From assembly GCA_016286365.1 (NCBI GenBank), contig JAEESN010000001.1, positions 248,001 to 312,000 on the forward strand: a DNA stretch of 64,000 nt, in the 5' to 3' direction. Under the pieces are notes generated by a model that saw only the letters and a list, made by a program, of their open reading frames with translations, ran no database searches and was not told where the DNA came from. Origin of the DNA: Treponema sp. GTDB taxonomy: Bacteria > Spirochaetota > Spirochaetia > Treponematales > Treponemataceae. Numbering within the stretch: the first letter of the stretch is position 1; each line of letters starts with the position of its first letter. Below are positions 51,238-60,252 of this stretch, one piece after another. A program made the translations under genes and the position numbers.

Positions 51238-52437
51238 CTATTTGCCAAACACTTTTTTAATTCTTTCTACAGCTTCTATTGTACGTTCACGGCTTCCAAA
51301 ACCTGTAAGTCTTAAATATCCTTCGCCCATTTTACCAAAACCGCTTCCCGGAGTTCCAACAACATTACATTTTTCTAAAAGCTCATCAAAGAAAGTCCAG
51401 CTTGTAAAACCTTTAGGAATCTGCATCCATACATAAGGTGAATACTGACCACCGAAGGCCTTAAAGCCTGCTTTAGTTACGCCTTCAAAAATAATACGGG
51501 CATTTTCACGGTAGAACGAAAGGTTATCCTGAATCTGTTTCTGCCCTACTTCTGAATAAACCGCTTCTGCTGCCCTCTGTGTTATATAAGAAACACCGTT
51601 AAACTTTGTTGACTGACGGCGGAACCATAATGCATTTAATTCAGTGCCGTCAAAAACAAGATTATGAGGGACGACGGTATAACCACAGCGGATTCCCGTA
51701 AAGCCTGCAGTTTTAGAAAAAGAACGAAGCTCAATTGCACAGGATTTTGCTCCTTCAATCTCGTAAATAGATTTTGGATATTTACCGTCAGTTATAAAAG
51801 CCTCGTAAGCAGAATCATAAAGAATAAGGCTTTTGTGAGAGTTTGCATAATCAACCCACTTTTTAAGATATTCCTTTGAAGCAACAGTTCCTGTAGGATT
51901 ATTCGGAAAGCAAAGATATATGATATCAGGAACTGTGTCTTGAGGCCCTGGAATTTCAGGTAAAAACTCAGTTTCTGCGCTGCACGGAAGAATGATTATT
52001 TTATCCTTACGACCGTTCATGATGTTTGTGTCGATATAAACCGGGTAAACAGGATCGCAGATTGCAACAGTATTATCGGTTGCAAAAATATCGCCTATGT
52101 TTCCACAGTCTGATTTAGCACCGTCAGAAAGGAAAATTTCATCAAGACTAAGGTCGATTCCACGTTTTTTATAATCGCATTCAAGGATTTTTTCGCGAAT
52201 AAAATCATAGCCCTGTTCAGGAGGATATCCACGGAAGGTCTTTTCGTCAGCCATTTCGTCTACAGCCTTGTGCATTGCATCGATTACAGCCGGACAAAGT
52301 GGCTTTGTAACATCACCAATCGAAAGTTTTATTACATCTGCCTCAGGATGTGCAGCAATAAACTCGCGGGTCTTTTTGTTCACGGTAGAAAAAAGATAGC
52401 TTGCTTCCAAATCTAAAAAATTTTTGTTTATTTTCAT
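51238..52437 (-). CDS. dapL: LL-diaminopimelate aminotransferase
   Basis: 399 aa, PLP-dependent fold type I. It converts tetrahydrodipicolinate to LL-diaminopimelate using glutamate as amino donor. Diagnostic pieces are [50 protein letters not shown], the PLP-lysine segment [19 protein letters not shown] and [15 protein letters not shown]. The start at 52437 has GAAGGATTTAATT upstream. Spirochaetes and some other bacteria use DapL instead of the succinylase route. It has the shared leader, so it is likely co-controlled with glutamate synthase. Confidence 0.95.
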   Translation of the reverse strand: MKINKNFLDLEASYLFSTVNKKTREFIAAHPEADVIKLSIGDVTKPLCPAVIDAMHKAVDEMADEKTFRGYPPEQGYDFIREKILECDYKKRGIDLSLDEIFLSDGAKSDCGNIGDIFATDNTVAICDPVYPVYIDTNIMNGRKDKIIILPCSAETEFLPEIPGPQDTVPDIIYLCFPNNPTGTVASKEYLKKWVDYANSHKSLILYDSAYEAFITDGKYPKSIYEIEGAKSCAIELRSFSKTAGFTGIRCGYTVVPHNLVFDGTELNALWFRRQSTKFNGVSYITQRAAEAVYSEVGQKQIQDNLSFYRENARIIFEGVTKAGFKAFGGQYSPYVWMQIPKGFTSWTFFDELLEKCNVVGTPGSGFGKMGEGYLRLTGFGSRERTIEAVERIKKVFGK

Positions 52438-52470
52438 AATTAAATCCTTCACAAAAAAAATGTTTAAAAC

Positions 52471-52563
52471 AAAAAAAAAGTCGCAGACACTTTTCCTCAA
52501 AAGAAAAATTTCTACGACTTCTTTGTCTGTTTATGTTTTATTATTTTAGAAGGGTTTTGTCAA
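52471..52563 (-). promoter_or_regulatory. dapL promoter and leader attenuator-like hairpin
   Basis: TTGACA (52558-52563), 17-bp spacer, TAAAAC (52535-52540). Leader GACAAAGAAGTCGTAGA (52511-52527) pairs with TCTGCGACTTTTT, followed by nine T. Confidence 0.8.
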
Positions 52564-52590
52564 GAATATAATAAAGCCTCTTTTTTATAA

Positions 52591-52637
52591 AAAAAGCAGC
52601 CTGCCTTTGATGTACATTGCACAAGGCAGACTGCTTC
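52591..52637 (-). terminator. intrinsic terminator of the DUF6273 lipoprotein gene
   Basis: GCAGTCTGCCTT...AAGGCAGGCTGC with seven T on the minus strand. Confidence 0.8.
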
Positions 52638-52658
52638 CTTAGTTTTGCAAAGTCAATT

Positions 52659-53624
52659 TTATTTTAGGCACAAAGCCGGCACAACACTTATACCATCGTT
52701 AATCACTTCGTTGGTGTAGCTCGCATAACCATCATCGCGGACGATGTGCGCGTAGTTAACAATATTATTGCGAGGAGAGCGCAGCCACCAATTACCGCCG
52801 CAGCCTTCTGTACTATTCTGGTATGCTCCATTTGCCTGTGCAAAAGCTGTTGCCATACGGATTCTTGTACTGTCATTATGCGTACCGTCTCCTTTGTACT
52901 CATTGCCTTCTGCAAATCCATAATCCGCTTTTGTTACTTCCTGCTCGCTAAGCAAAAAGATTTTATCGTTGGTTGGAGTGTCACTGGCGTATTGATTAGC
53001 TCCGTTGTTCCACAGTGTAGCATTACTGTCCGGATTTGTGCTTCTTGCATTATTTATTACTGTTGTCGCTGCAATTGCATCCTGTTCTGCTTGTGTAAAT
53101 GCTGTCTGGAAAAAGCCTTTATTTAAAAGAGTTTCATCTGCTTCTTGAGTTTCAGAATTACTTACTTTTTTCTGGTAAGAAAGTCCATTTAAATATGCAC
53201 GCACTCTGCTGTGTTCATAGTTATTCGGGTAAACAGCTGCAGTACCAATAGTTCTTTGTACACTGTAGCAATCATAATACATAAAGTTTATAAGAATATT
53301 TTCTGCAAGCAAAAGCTTTTTTCCTGGGGTAGAGGCATTGCCGTCGTGATCGTAGTTTGTCGTAAGCACACGCCATTTAATCGGTTCTACTTTATAGTAT
53401 TTTGAATTAAGTTCTGCATACCATTCGTTGTCGTCTCCCTTGTAATAAGTAAATGAACCGACAATTTTTGTCTCTGAAGTTATTGAAACAGTAGAAGCTT
53501 TTTCCGACTGCGGAAAACTTCCAAAGGTTACAATATTACCCCCGAAGCTTTCAACACCGTTTTTACATCCTGCCATACCTACAAGCAATAATGCTGCAAA
53601 TAAACCGATAATCGTCTTTTTCAT
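52659..53624 (-). CDS. DUF6273-type lipoprotein
   Basis: 321 aa. Signal MKKTIIGLFAALLLVGMAGC with the lipobox Cys. VTFGSFPQSEK, PIKWRVLTT, LLLAENIL and a C-terminal WWLRSPRNNIVNYAHIV...ISVVPALCLK are the DUF6273 pattern found in secreted proteins of gut bacteria. The function is unknown. AAGGAGGATTTTTCAGA precedes the ATG. Confidence 0.8.
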   Translation of the reverse strand: MKKTIIGLFAALLLVGMAGCKNGVESFGGNIVTFGSFPQSEKASTVSITSETKIVGSFTYYKGDDNEWYAELNSKYYKVEPIKWRVLTTNYDHDGNASTPGKKLLLAENILINFMYYDCYSVQRTIGTAAVYPNNYEHSRVRAYLNGLSYQKKVSNSETQEADETLLNKGFFQTAFTQAEQDAIAATTVINNARSTNPDSNATLWNNGANQYASDTPTNDKIFLLSEQEVTKADYGFAEGNEYKGDGTHNDSTRIRMATAFAQANGAYQNSTEGCGGNWWLRSPRNNIVNYAHIVRDDGYASYTNEVINDGISVVPALCLK

Positions 53625-53694
53625 TCTGAAAAATCCTCCTTAAAAAATTTTAAAATATAAAAAACTGCATTCCGGAAAGTGGTTAGCAAACTAC

Positions 53695-53931
53695 TTATGC
53701 AGCCGTTAATACTTTTGAAAAATCTACTACAGAAATCTGCTCCATTCGTTGTTTTGCCTGCATAATAATTTTTTCCAGTTGTTTAACAACATCTCCTGTA
53801 AAATGAATTTCATCACAAAATTCACATTTATAACAGGGAATATTTCTAATTACAAGAACGCCGTTTTCTAATTCAATTGCTTCTGATGTTGTACTCTCAT
53901 AGGTATTATTACCACATTTAATACATTTCAT
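53695..53931 (-). CDS. YgiT-type zinc-finger antitoxin-like protein
   Basis: 78 aa. CIKCGNNTYES and CYKCEFCDEIHFTG form the YgiT/MqsA zinc site; the C-terminus (VVKQLEKIIMQAKQRMEQIS) is a short helix instead of a full helix-turn-helix. It is paired with the DUF4258 gene two bases upstream, a common toxin-antitoxin-like pair. AAGGAGGTATAGTC precedes the ATG. Confidence 0.8.
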   Translation of the reverse strand: MKCIKCGNNTYESTTSEAIELENGVLVIRNIPCYKCEFCDEIHFTGDVVKQLEKIIMQAKQRMEQISVVDFSKVLTAA

Positions 53932-53933
53932 GA

Positions 53934-54248
53934 CTATACCTCCTTACGAGTTTTAAAATCCGATTCCCATTTATCTAAACCTGGTTTATATGCTGTTATT
54001 AAATATATTTTTCCCTCATCCATACTTACTACTATATGAATATATTCATTATTTATTGTAAACCCTAAAATCAAACAGCTTGGAAAAGGAAAATCTGTCG
54101 GATATTGTTCAATAATTTCGCCGTTATTAATTGCATTAATAACATCATCTACAGTTATACTACGTTCATTTAATCTTAACTGACCATGTAGTGAAATTAT
54201 AATATTTTCGCTCTTATTGATCTTTCTAAAATCCTCAATCTTATACAA
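53934..54248 (-). CDS. DUF4258 family putative toxin
   Basis: About 104 aa. ISLHGQLRLNERSITVDDVI, NNGEIIEQYPTDFPFPSCLI then LGF, and HIVVSMDEGKIYLITAYKPG match DUF4258, a RelE-like fold. The frame opens at GTG 54296, but AAGGAAAAGAAAA precedes the TTG at 54248 and a TATAAT lies just upstream of it, so 54248 is chosen. The start is uncertain. Confidence 0.7.
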   Translation of the reverse strand: MYKIEDFRKINKSENIIISLHGQLRLNERSITVDDVINAINNGEIIEQYPTDFPFPSCLILGFTINNEYIHIVVSMDEGKIYLITAYKPGLDKWESDFKTRKEV

Positions 54249-54298
54249 TTTTCTTTTCCTTATAGTCTTATTATACAACACATTCCCTTTTTCCACTA

Positions 54299-54334
54299 TA
54301 AAAAAAGAGGCCCTCTAAATGAAAGCCTCTTAAA
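54299..54334 (-). terminator. intrinsic terminator after dapF
   Basis: AAGAGGC...GGCCTCTT with a T run on the minus strand, 70 bp after the dapF stop. Confidence 0.7.
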
Positions 54335-54405
54335 TAAAAGACGCATGCCAAAGTAAATTATATACCAGAGTAATTATTGTTTTCATTGTCGAAAATCACG
54401 GAGAC

Positions 54406-55323
54406 CTATATTTCTCCACTGAATACTACCTCTGCCGGTCCTGTCATAAAGACGCTGTCACCTTCCCTGCCGCTCCATTTTATTTCAAGATCTCCCCCAA
54501 GAAGATGAACGGTAACAGGACTGTCGGCATCTACAAGATTATTCAAAATTGCGGCAACAACTGTGGCGCAGGTTCCGGTTCCGCAGGCTAAGGTTTCGCC
54601 TGTTCCACGTTCCCATACGCGCATCCAGATTGTATGACGATCTTCTACATAGGCAAACTCTGTATTTGTACGCTCGGGGAAAAAGGCATTGTTTTCAAAA
54701 AGTGGGCCTACACCAGAGACATCAAAATCCGAAGGCTTTTTGTCAATAAAAACTACTGCATGAGGGTTCCCCATAGAAACGCAGGTGATTTTATATCCGG
54801 TGCCTCCGATATTCAGGGGGTGCATGATTACATGTTTATTTTCAAAATCACAAGTCCCTTCGACATTCTCAGAAACCGCACCCAATAATTCAATATTTAC
54901 AGGAATCTTTCCGGCTTCTAAAATCGGCTTTCCCATATCAACTTTGAACCTTGTTTCCTTTTCTCCGGGCTCCCCTTTTACAACTGTCAGTATTTTTACA
55001 GCGCCCATCGATTCAACGGTAAACTCACGCGGATTATTTAAACACGCAGTATAACCTGCATCATAAACAAATTTTCCTACACAGCGGATTCCGTTTCCGC
55101 ACATCTGGCTTCGGCTTCCGTCGGCATTATACATCACCATTTCAAAATCAGCCTTCTGCCCTTTTTTGATGATTATTATTCCGTCCCCTCCTATTCCAAA
55201 ATGCCTGTCGGACAATTTAATGGCAGCCTGCTTTTCGCCTTCGGAACCGCCCGGGAATTCCTGGTTTGTGCAATCAAAATAAATATAATCATTTCCGCAG
55301 CCATGCATTTTTGTAAATTTCAT
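54406..55323 (-). CDS. dapF: diaminopimelate epimerase
   Basis: 305 aa. It interconverts LL- and meso-diaminopimelate for peptidoglycan and lysine. The two catalytic cysteines lie in MCGNGIRCVGKF and ACGTGTCATV; MHGCGNDYIYFD and FGIGGDGIIII are also typical. The start at 55323 has CGAGGTGGATTTT upstream. It has the shared leader hairpin. Confidence 0.97.
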   Translation of the reverse strand: MKFTKMHGCGNDYIYFDCTNQEFPGGSEGEKQAAIKLSDRHFGIGGDGIIIIKKGQKADFEMVMYNADGSRSQMCGNGIRCVGKFVYDAGYTACLNNPREFTVESMGAVKILTVVKGEPGEKETRFKVDMGKPILEAGKIPVNIELLGAVSENVEGTCDFENKHVIMHPLNIGGTGYKITCVSMGNPHAVVFIDKKPSDFDVSGVGPLFENNAFFPERTNTEFAYVEDRHTIWMRVWERGTGETLACGTGTCATVVAAILNNLVDADSPVTVHLLGGDLEIKWSGREGDSVFMTGPAEVVFSGEI

Positions 55324-55341
55324 AAAATCCACCTCGAAAAC

Positions 55342-55437
55342 AAAAAAGCCGCAGAAATTTACCCTGAATAAATAAGATAAATATCTGCGGCCTCTTTGCC
55401 TTTACTTTGTTTTAATATTTATGGAAAAAAGTGTCAA
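55342..55437 (-). promoter_or_regulatory. dapF promoter and leader attenuator-like hairpin
   Basis: TTGACA (55432-55437), 17-bp spacer, TAAAAC (55409-55414). Leader GGCAAAGAGGCCGCAGA (55384-55400) pairs with TTCTGCGGCTTTTTT. The -35 lies within the 5' end of the opposite gene's longest frame. Confidence 0.8.
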
Positions 55438-55480
55438 TATGGTCTATCATAAACTAAGGAATATAAATCAGAGGGATATT

Positions 55481-56359
55481 TTGACCGAAAAAATAATCAA
55501 AATTATTAAAAATAACAAATTCTTATTTTTTATAGCAGTAATCTGTACTGCATGTATTCATCAATTTACAGGTTTTACAAAGGGTTTTGAAATCTTACCC
55601 CTTATCATTTTTTTACTGGTGATTCTTGCTGTCATTTCTCCACTTTTATATTTTCTAATTCAATTAAGCTATAACTTTCACAAAAAATATAATCCAGTTT
55701 TAAGACTGAATGAATTAAACTATAAAAATGACTTTTCTATCTGTGTTTGTTTTTTTGTTCTTTTCCTTGCTATTATAATTGATATTGTACTTCCATTTTT
55801 TCAAGATATTAAATCTTTTATGCCCTTTATGATAAGTCCGATTATTTTTGCAGTTCTTCTTTCACTTATCAGAATAAAAGAAAAAAGTATAAATGAAATA
55901 CCATATGAATATGGTTATAAGATAACCAAAAGAGGACAATATTTTTCGGTGCTTGCAATTTTTTTTGGAGCAGGATGGCTTATATGTGGCGCATGCTTAT
56001 TTATACATGATGAACTTTTTAAAAGGAACGCTTACAACACAATAGGAATTGTAACGGATTATGAAGAACATAAAGAAATTGATAAAGGAAAAACCAATAA
56101 TACCTATTCTATAAAATACACCTATAAAGACAAAGATGGTAATGAACATACAAATACAGCTAATTCAGCTTCATATCCACCAGAATTTTCTATAGGTACC
56201 CAGATAACAGTTTATTACAGTAAATCGGACTACAATAAATCTATATACGAAAGTACTCTTAGAAATTTTTTAACAAACTTTTTTGCCGGAGCTGGAGCCA
56301 TTATCTTAATTTGTGGCACGATTGTTTATATCTTAATCCGAAAAAAAGAACAGAAATAA
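55481..56359 (+). CDS. DUF3592-type membrane protein
   Basis: About 292 aa. Four or five membrane spans (FLFFIAVICTACIHQF, ILPLIIFLLVILAVISPLLY, FSICVCFFVLFLAIIIDIV, FSVLAIFFGAGWLICGACLF). Then a soluble DUF3592 module (NTIGIVTDYEEHKEIDK...YSIKYTYKDKDGNEHTNTAN...GTQITVYYSKSDYN) and a last span. The function is unknown. The frame opens at 55421 over the dapF promoter; CAGAGGGATATT places the start at TTG 55481. Confidence 0.65.
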   Translation: MTEKIIKIIKNNKFLFFIAVICTACIHQFTGFTKGFEILPLIIFLLVILAVISPLLYFLIQLSYNFHKKYNPVLRLNELNYKNDFSICVCFFVLFLAIIIDIVLPFFQDIKSFMPFMISPIIFAVLLSLIRIKEKSINEIPYEYGYKITKRGQYFSVLAIFFGAGWLICGACLFIHDELFKRNAYNTIGIVTDYEEHKEIDKGKTNNTYSIKYTYKDKDGNEHTNTANSASYPPEFSIGTQITVYYSKSDYNKSIYESTLRNFLTNFFAGAGAIILICGTIVYILIRKKEQK

Positions 56360-56384
56360 CTTTTTTTTACATCCCCCTGTCATC

Positions 56385-56500
56385 TTGACGACAATTGTTA
56401 AACGCGGTATAACTTTTATGAACAAGGGCGTTCATTCAATTTGATAAACTTTCATTGTCTTTACAACGGGTGGTCAAATAGGATGAACGCCTTTATTGTA
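56385..56500 (+). promoter_or_regulatory. nadE-carAB promoter and leader hairpin
   Basis: TTGACG (56385-56390), 17-bp spacer, TATAAC (56408-56413). Leader GAACAAGGGCGTTCAT pairs with ATGAACGCCTTT (56483-56494). It has the same position and form as the seven other leaders but a diverged sequence, and the T run is broken (TTTATTGT). Confidence 0.65.
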
Positions 56501-56526
56501 TTCAGATTTAATTTTACGGAGGTCTT

Positions 56527-57333
56527 ATGTCTTACAATTTTGATGCAGAAAAAACATATAAACTCTGTGTAGAATGGATTAAAGATTGGTTTTCTAAAAA
56601 TGCTTCACCACAAACTAAGGCTGTAATTGGCATTTCGGGCGGAAAGGATTCTGCTGTAACTGCAAAACTCCTCTGCGATGCTCTTGGAAAGGACCGTGTC
56701 CAGGGAGTTTTGCTTCCAAACGGCGAACAAAAAGACATAAGCGACAGTATAAAAGTGTGTACTTTTCTTGGAATAGATTACTGTACGATTAATATCAGGG
56801 ATGCATATAAAGGCCTTACAGACGAAATTAAAAAAGATTTCCCGGATGACAAATACAGCTACAATAATTACAGCACAAACACACCAGCGCGCATCCGCAT
56901 GACTACCCTCTACGGAATTGCCGCAATTCTTGGAAATGCAATGGTTGCAAATACCTGTAATCTGAGCGAAGACATCATGGGCTACAGTACTTTTTACGGA
57001 GACAGTGCCGGAAGCTTTGCTCCTTTAAGTAAACTTACAACAGACGAAGTTGTAGCAATCGGAGACTATGCAGGACTTCCTCACGAAATCACACATAAGG
57101 CTCCAAGCGACGGAATGTGCGGAAAAACCGATGAAGATAATCTTGGATGGACTTATCACGAAGTAAATGAATTAATACGTAAAAATATAAAAGGCCCTCA
57201 TTATGAAGAGATTCTTAAAAGATGGAAAAGAAACAGATTCAAGCTCGAAATAATTCAGCTGCCTTGTTTTGTTCCGGACTTCCCTCTTTTACTAGACGAT
57301 TATCCCTGGGGAACTTTAAAGGAGCAGATGTAA
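56527..57333 (+). CDS. nadE: ammonia-dependent NAD synthetase
   Basis: 268 aa, the short form without a glutaminase domain. It amidates deamido-NAD with ammonia and ATP. ATP pyrophosphatase loop ISGGKDSAVTAKLL; NTCNLSEDIMGYSTFYGD; then PSDGMCGKTDEDNLGWTYHE. TACGGAGGTCTT precedes the ATG. Its stop is 1 bp before the carA ATG, so nadE and carA are one unit. Confidence 0.95.
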   Translation: MSYNFDAEKTYKLCVEWIKDWFSKNASPQTKAVIGISGGKDSAVTAKLLCDALGKDRVQGVLLPNGEQKDISDSIKVCTFLGIDYCTINIRDAYKGLTDEIKKDFPDDKYSYNNYSTNTPARIRMTTLYGIAAILGNAMVANTCNLSEDIMGYSTFYGDSAGSFAPLSKLTTDEVVAIGDYAGLPHEITHKAPSDGMCGKTDEDNLGWTYHEVNELIRKNIKGPHYEEILKRWKRNRFKLEIIQLPCFVPDFPLLLDDYPWGTLKEQM

Positions 57334-57334
57334 A

Positions 57335-58516
57335 ATGAGTAATGCATATCTTATTTTACAGGATGGAACTTTATTCGAAGGAAAGTCAATCGGCTTTGAA
57401 GGAACAACTATCGGCGAAACTGTCTTTACAACCGGTATGACAGGTTATCTTGAAACACTTACAGATCCAAGTTATTTCGGTCAGATTGTAACTCAGACTT
57501 TTCCGCTCATTGGAAATTATGGTGTAATCCCCGAAGATTTTGAAAGTAAAAAGCCATGGGTGAAAGGATATATCGTTCGTGAACTTTGCGATAAGCCTTC
57601 AAACTTCCGCTGCGAACAGGATTTAAATACATTCTTAAAACAACATAATATAATCGGAATCTCTGGAATCGATACACGCGCTTTGACTAAAAAACTCCGC
57701 GAATCTGGTGTTATGAACGGAATGATTATTAGCGGTGTAAATAAAAAGCCTGATGTAAATAAAAAACTTCTGGAAAAAATCAGTGAATATAAAATTGAAC
57801 GCGCTGTTGAAAAAGTAAGTAACAAAGAAGGGGAAAGCCTTCCCCTCGCTCGCACTTCGTTGCTCACTACCCCTTCTCCTAAGGGGGACACCCCCTTAAA
57901 AACCCCAAAACATATTGTCTTATGGGATTTCGGCGCCAAAGCAAATATCCAGCGGGAACTTGAAAAACGCGGGTGTAAAGTTACGGTAGTACCATATAAC
58001 ACTACAGCAGAAGAGATTTTAAAAATGCAGCCGGACGGTGTAATGCTTAGCAATGGTCCCGGTGATCCTGCAGAAAATGTAGGAATAATTCAAGAAATCA
58101 ATAAGCTTTGTGCATACAATAAAGAGCTTACCGGTTCAAGCCCAGCAAAGACAGAAGGAGTTATCTCTATATTCGGTATCTGCCTTGGTCATCAGATGCT
58201 GGCCCTTGCCCGCGGCTGCAAAACATCAAAACTTAAATATGGTCATCGCGGCGGAAATCATCCTGTAAAAGATACACAAACCGGCCGCGTTTATATCACA
58301 AGTCAGAATCACGGCTATGCTGTAGAAAACACATCTCTTCCACAGATTGCTAAGATGAGTTTTTTTAATGTAAATGACGGAACTGTAGAAGGCATAACAT
58401 ACACAGATATTCCAGCCTTCAGCGTTCAGTTCCATCCCGAAGCATGCGGTGGTCCACACGATACAAACTTTCTTTTTGATAGATTTATGCAAATGATAAA
58501 AAGGAGGATAAGCTAA
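57335..58516 (+). CDS. carA: carbamoyl phosphate synthase small subunit
   Basis: 393 aa, a little longer than usual (about 360-380). It hydrolyses glutamine and channels ammonia to CarB. N-terminal domain: GTLFEGKSIGFEGTTIGETV, DPSYFGQIVTQTFPLIGNYG. Class I amidotransferase domain with Cys in FGICLGHQMLALA and the His-Glu pair in FHPEACGGPHD. Residues ~164-191 (GESLPLARTSLLTTPSPKGD) are translated from palindromic element copy C, lying in the linker between the domains. AAAGGAGCAG precedes the start. Confidence 0.95.
   Translation: MSNAYLILQDGTLFEGKSIGFEGTTIGETVFTTGMTGYLETLTDPSYFGQIVTQTFPLIGNYGVIPEDFESKKPWVKGYIVRELCDKPSNFRCEQDLNTFLKQHNIIGISGIDTRALTKKLRESGVMNGMIISGVNKKPDVNKKLLEKISEYKIERAVEKVSNKEGESLPLARTSLLTTPSPKGDTPLKTPKHIVLWDFGAKANIQRELEKRGCKVTVVPYNTTAEEILKMQPDGVMLSNGPGDPAENVGIIQEINKLCAYNKELTGSSPAKTEGVISIFGICLGHQMLALARGCKTSKLKYGHRGGNHPVKDTQTGRVYITSQNHGYAVENTSLPQIAKMSFFNVNDGTVEGITYTDIPAFSVQFHPEACGGPHDTNFLFDRFMQMIKRRIS
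57826..57906. repeat. GC-rich palindromic element, copy C (in frame inside carA)
   Basis: GAAGGGGAAAGCCTTCCCCT then CGCTCGC, then ACTACCCCTTCTCCTAAGGG, GGACACCCCCTTA. Same order of end hairpins and inner CTCGCTC and CTACCCCTTC as copy A, same orientation as A. The frame is kept open through the whole element. Confidence 0.75.
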
Positions 58517-58547
58517 AAAACTTGCACGTTTTTAATGCTTTTCGATT

Positions 58548-60158
58548 ATGGGTTTAAATAAAGACATTCACAAAGTAATGATTATCGGTTCAGGTCCTAT
58601 CATCATCGGACAGGCCGCAGAATTTGACTACGCAGGAAACCAGGCTTGTAAGGCTTTAAAACAGCTTGGTCTTGAAGTTTGTCTTGTAAACTCAAATCCT
58701 GCTACCTTTATGACAGATCATGAAATGGCTGATGAAATTTATATGGAACCCCTCAATCTCCGTACCCTTGAAAGAATCATAGAAAAAGAAAAACCTGATT
58801 CCCTTCTTTCGACTCTCGGTGGCCAGACTGGATTAACGCTCAGCATGGAGCTTGCAAAATCAGGATTTTTAAAAAGTCACAACGTACAGCTTTTAGGAGC
58901 AAGACCTGAAACAATCGATAAGGCAGAAGACCGCCAGATGTTCAAGGACACAATGCAAGCGATCGGAGAGCCGTGCATTCCTTCAAAAGTAGTAACAACT
59001 TACGAAGATGCAGTAGATTTTGTTCATAATGAAATAGGTTTTCCTGCCATCATCCGTCCTGCATTTACCCTTGGTGGAACAGGCGGTGGAATTGTAAACA
59101 ACGACCGTGAATTAGACGAAATTGCACACAACGGACTTCACCGCTCGCCTATTCATCAGATTCTTGTAGAAAAATGTATTTCGGGCTGGAAGGAAATTGA
59201 ATTCGAAGTTATCCGCGATTCTAATTCAAACGTAATCACTGTCTGCTCAATGGAAAACTTTGACCCGGTAGGAGTTCACACAGGAGATTCAATCGTAATT
59301 GCACCGGCTGTAACTCTTGCAGATAAAGAATATCAGATGCTTCGTTCTGCCGCCTTAAACATCATAAGCGCATTAAAAATAGAAGGTGGATGTAACTGCC
59401 AGTTTGCATTAAATCCTGATAGTTTTGAATATGCAGTAATCGAAGTAAATCCTCGTGTTTCACGATCCTCTGCCCTTGCAAGTAAGGCGACAGGTTATCC
59501 TATTGCAAAAGTTGCTGCTCTCATCGCTGTTGGTTTTACACTTGATGAAATTCCAAACTTTGTAACTAAAAAAACAAAGGCCTGTTTTGAACCGGTACTT
59601 GATTATGTAGTTGTAAAAATGCCTAAATTCCCGTTTGATAAATTCGTTTATGCACAAAGAAAGCTTGGTACACAGATGAAAGCAACCGGTGAAGTTATGG
59701 CAATAGGACAGAATTTTGAAGAAGCAATTCTAAAGGCTGCACGCGGTCTTGAAGTTGGTGTAAAGGATTTAAATCTCCCCGCTTTTGAAAAAGAAGGTGA
59801 TGAAAAAATCCGTGAACGTGTAAATCAGTGTACTGACCAGAGAATCTTTGCAATCTACCAGGCCCTTAAAAGAAATCTTTTGAGCATAGATGAAATTCAT
59901 AACATAACAAAAATTGATGAATGGTTCCTTGAAAAACTGGTAAAAATTGTCCAGATGGAAAAAGAACTTTCGAACCAATCAAGCAAGTCAAAGTCAAGCG
60001 ACAATGTTGTTTCGAAAAGTTCAACTACCGCAATGCTCTACCCTCCTCGCTCATTCAAAATGGTTGATACCTGTGCCGGAGAATTTAACGCAGAAACTCC
60101 ATACTTTTATTCAACTACAAATGGCGAAAACGAAGCAGAAATGTTCATAAATGAATAA
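58548..60158 (+). CDS. carB: carbamoyl phosphate synthase large subunit, N-terminal half only
   Basis: 536 aa against about 1070 for a full CarB. It contains the first ATP-grasp half: KVMIIGSGPIIIGQAAEFDY, LLSTLGGQTGLTLSMELA, RPAFTLGGTGGGIV, IEVNPRVSRSSALASKATGY. It ends after RSFKMVDTCAGEFNAETPYF then YSTTNGENE, the exact junction where the second half normally begins (IMVLGGGPNRIGQG). No second half follows in this window. The helical oligomerisation segment before that junction is replaced by a Ser/Lys-rich stretch encoded by an inverted repeat (59964-60022). No Shine-Dalgarno lies near the ATG; AGGAGG is 41 bp upstream, across a small hairpin. Confidence 0.9.
   Translation: MGLNKDIHKVMIIGSGPIIIGQAAEFDYAGNQACKALKQLGLEVCLVNSNPATFMTDHEMADEIYMEPLNLRTLERIIEKEKPDSLLSTLGGQTGLTLSMELAKSGFLKSHNVQLLGARPETIDKAEDRQMFKDTMQAIGEPCIPSKVVTTYEDAVDFVHNEIGFPAIIRPAFTLGGTGGGIVNNDRELDEIAHNGLHRSPIHQILVEKCISGWKEIEFEVIRDSNSNVITVCSMENFDPVGVHTGDSIVIAPAVTLADKEYQMLRSAALNIISALKIEGGCNCQFALNPDSFEYAVIEVNPRVSRSSALASKATGYPIAKVAALIAVGFTLDEIPNFVTKKTKACFEPVLDYVVVKMPKFPFDKFVYAQRKLGTQMKATGEVMAIGQNFEEAILKAARGLEVGVKDLNLPAFEKEGDEKIRERVNQCTDQRIFAIYQALKRNLLSIDEIHNITKIDEWFLEKLVKIVQMEKELSNQSSKSKSSDNVVSKSSTTAMLYPPRSFKMVDTCAGEFNAETPYFYSTTNGENEAEMFINE
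59964..60022 (+). repeat. inverted repeat inside carB
   Basis: GAACTTTCGAA (59964-59974) and TTCGAAAAGTTC (60011-60022) flank a Ser/Lys-coding core with AAGCAAGTCAAAGTCAAGC. It falls where CarB homologues carry helical sequence. Confidence 0.5.
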
Positions 60159-60252
60159 ATTTTTAGCGTTTAAAAAAGACATAATTATTTGTAATATAAT
60201 TAAATAAACGATTCGTCACAAAAAAAATCAAAAAAGTAAATATTTTTTTCAT

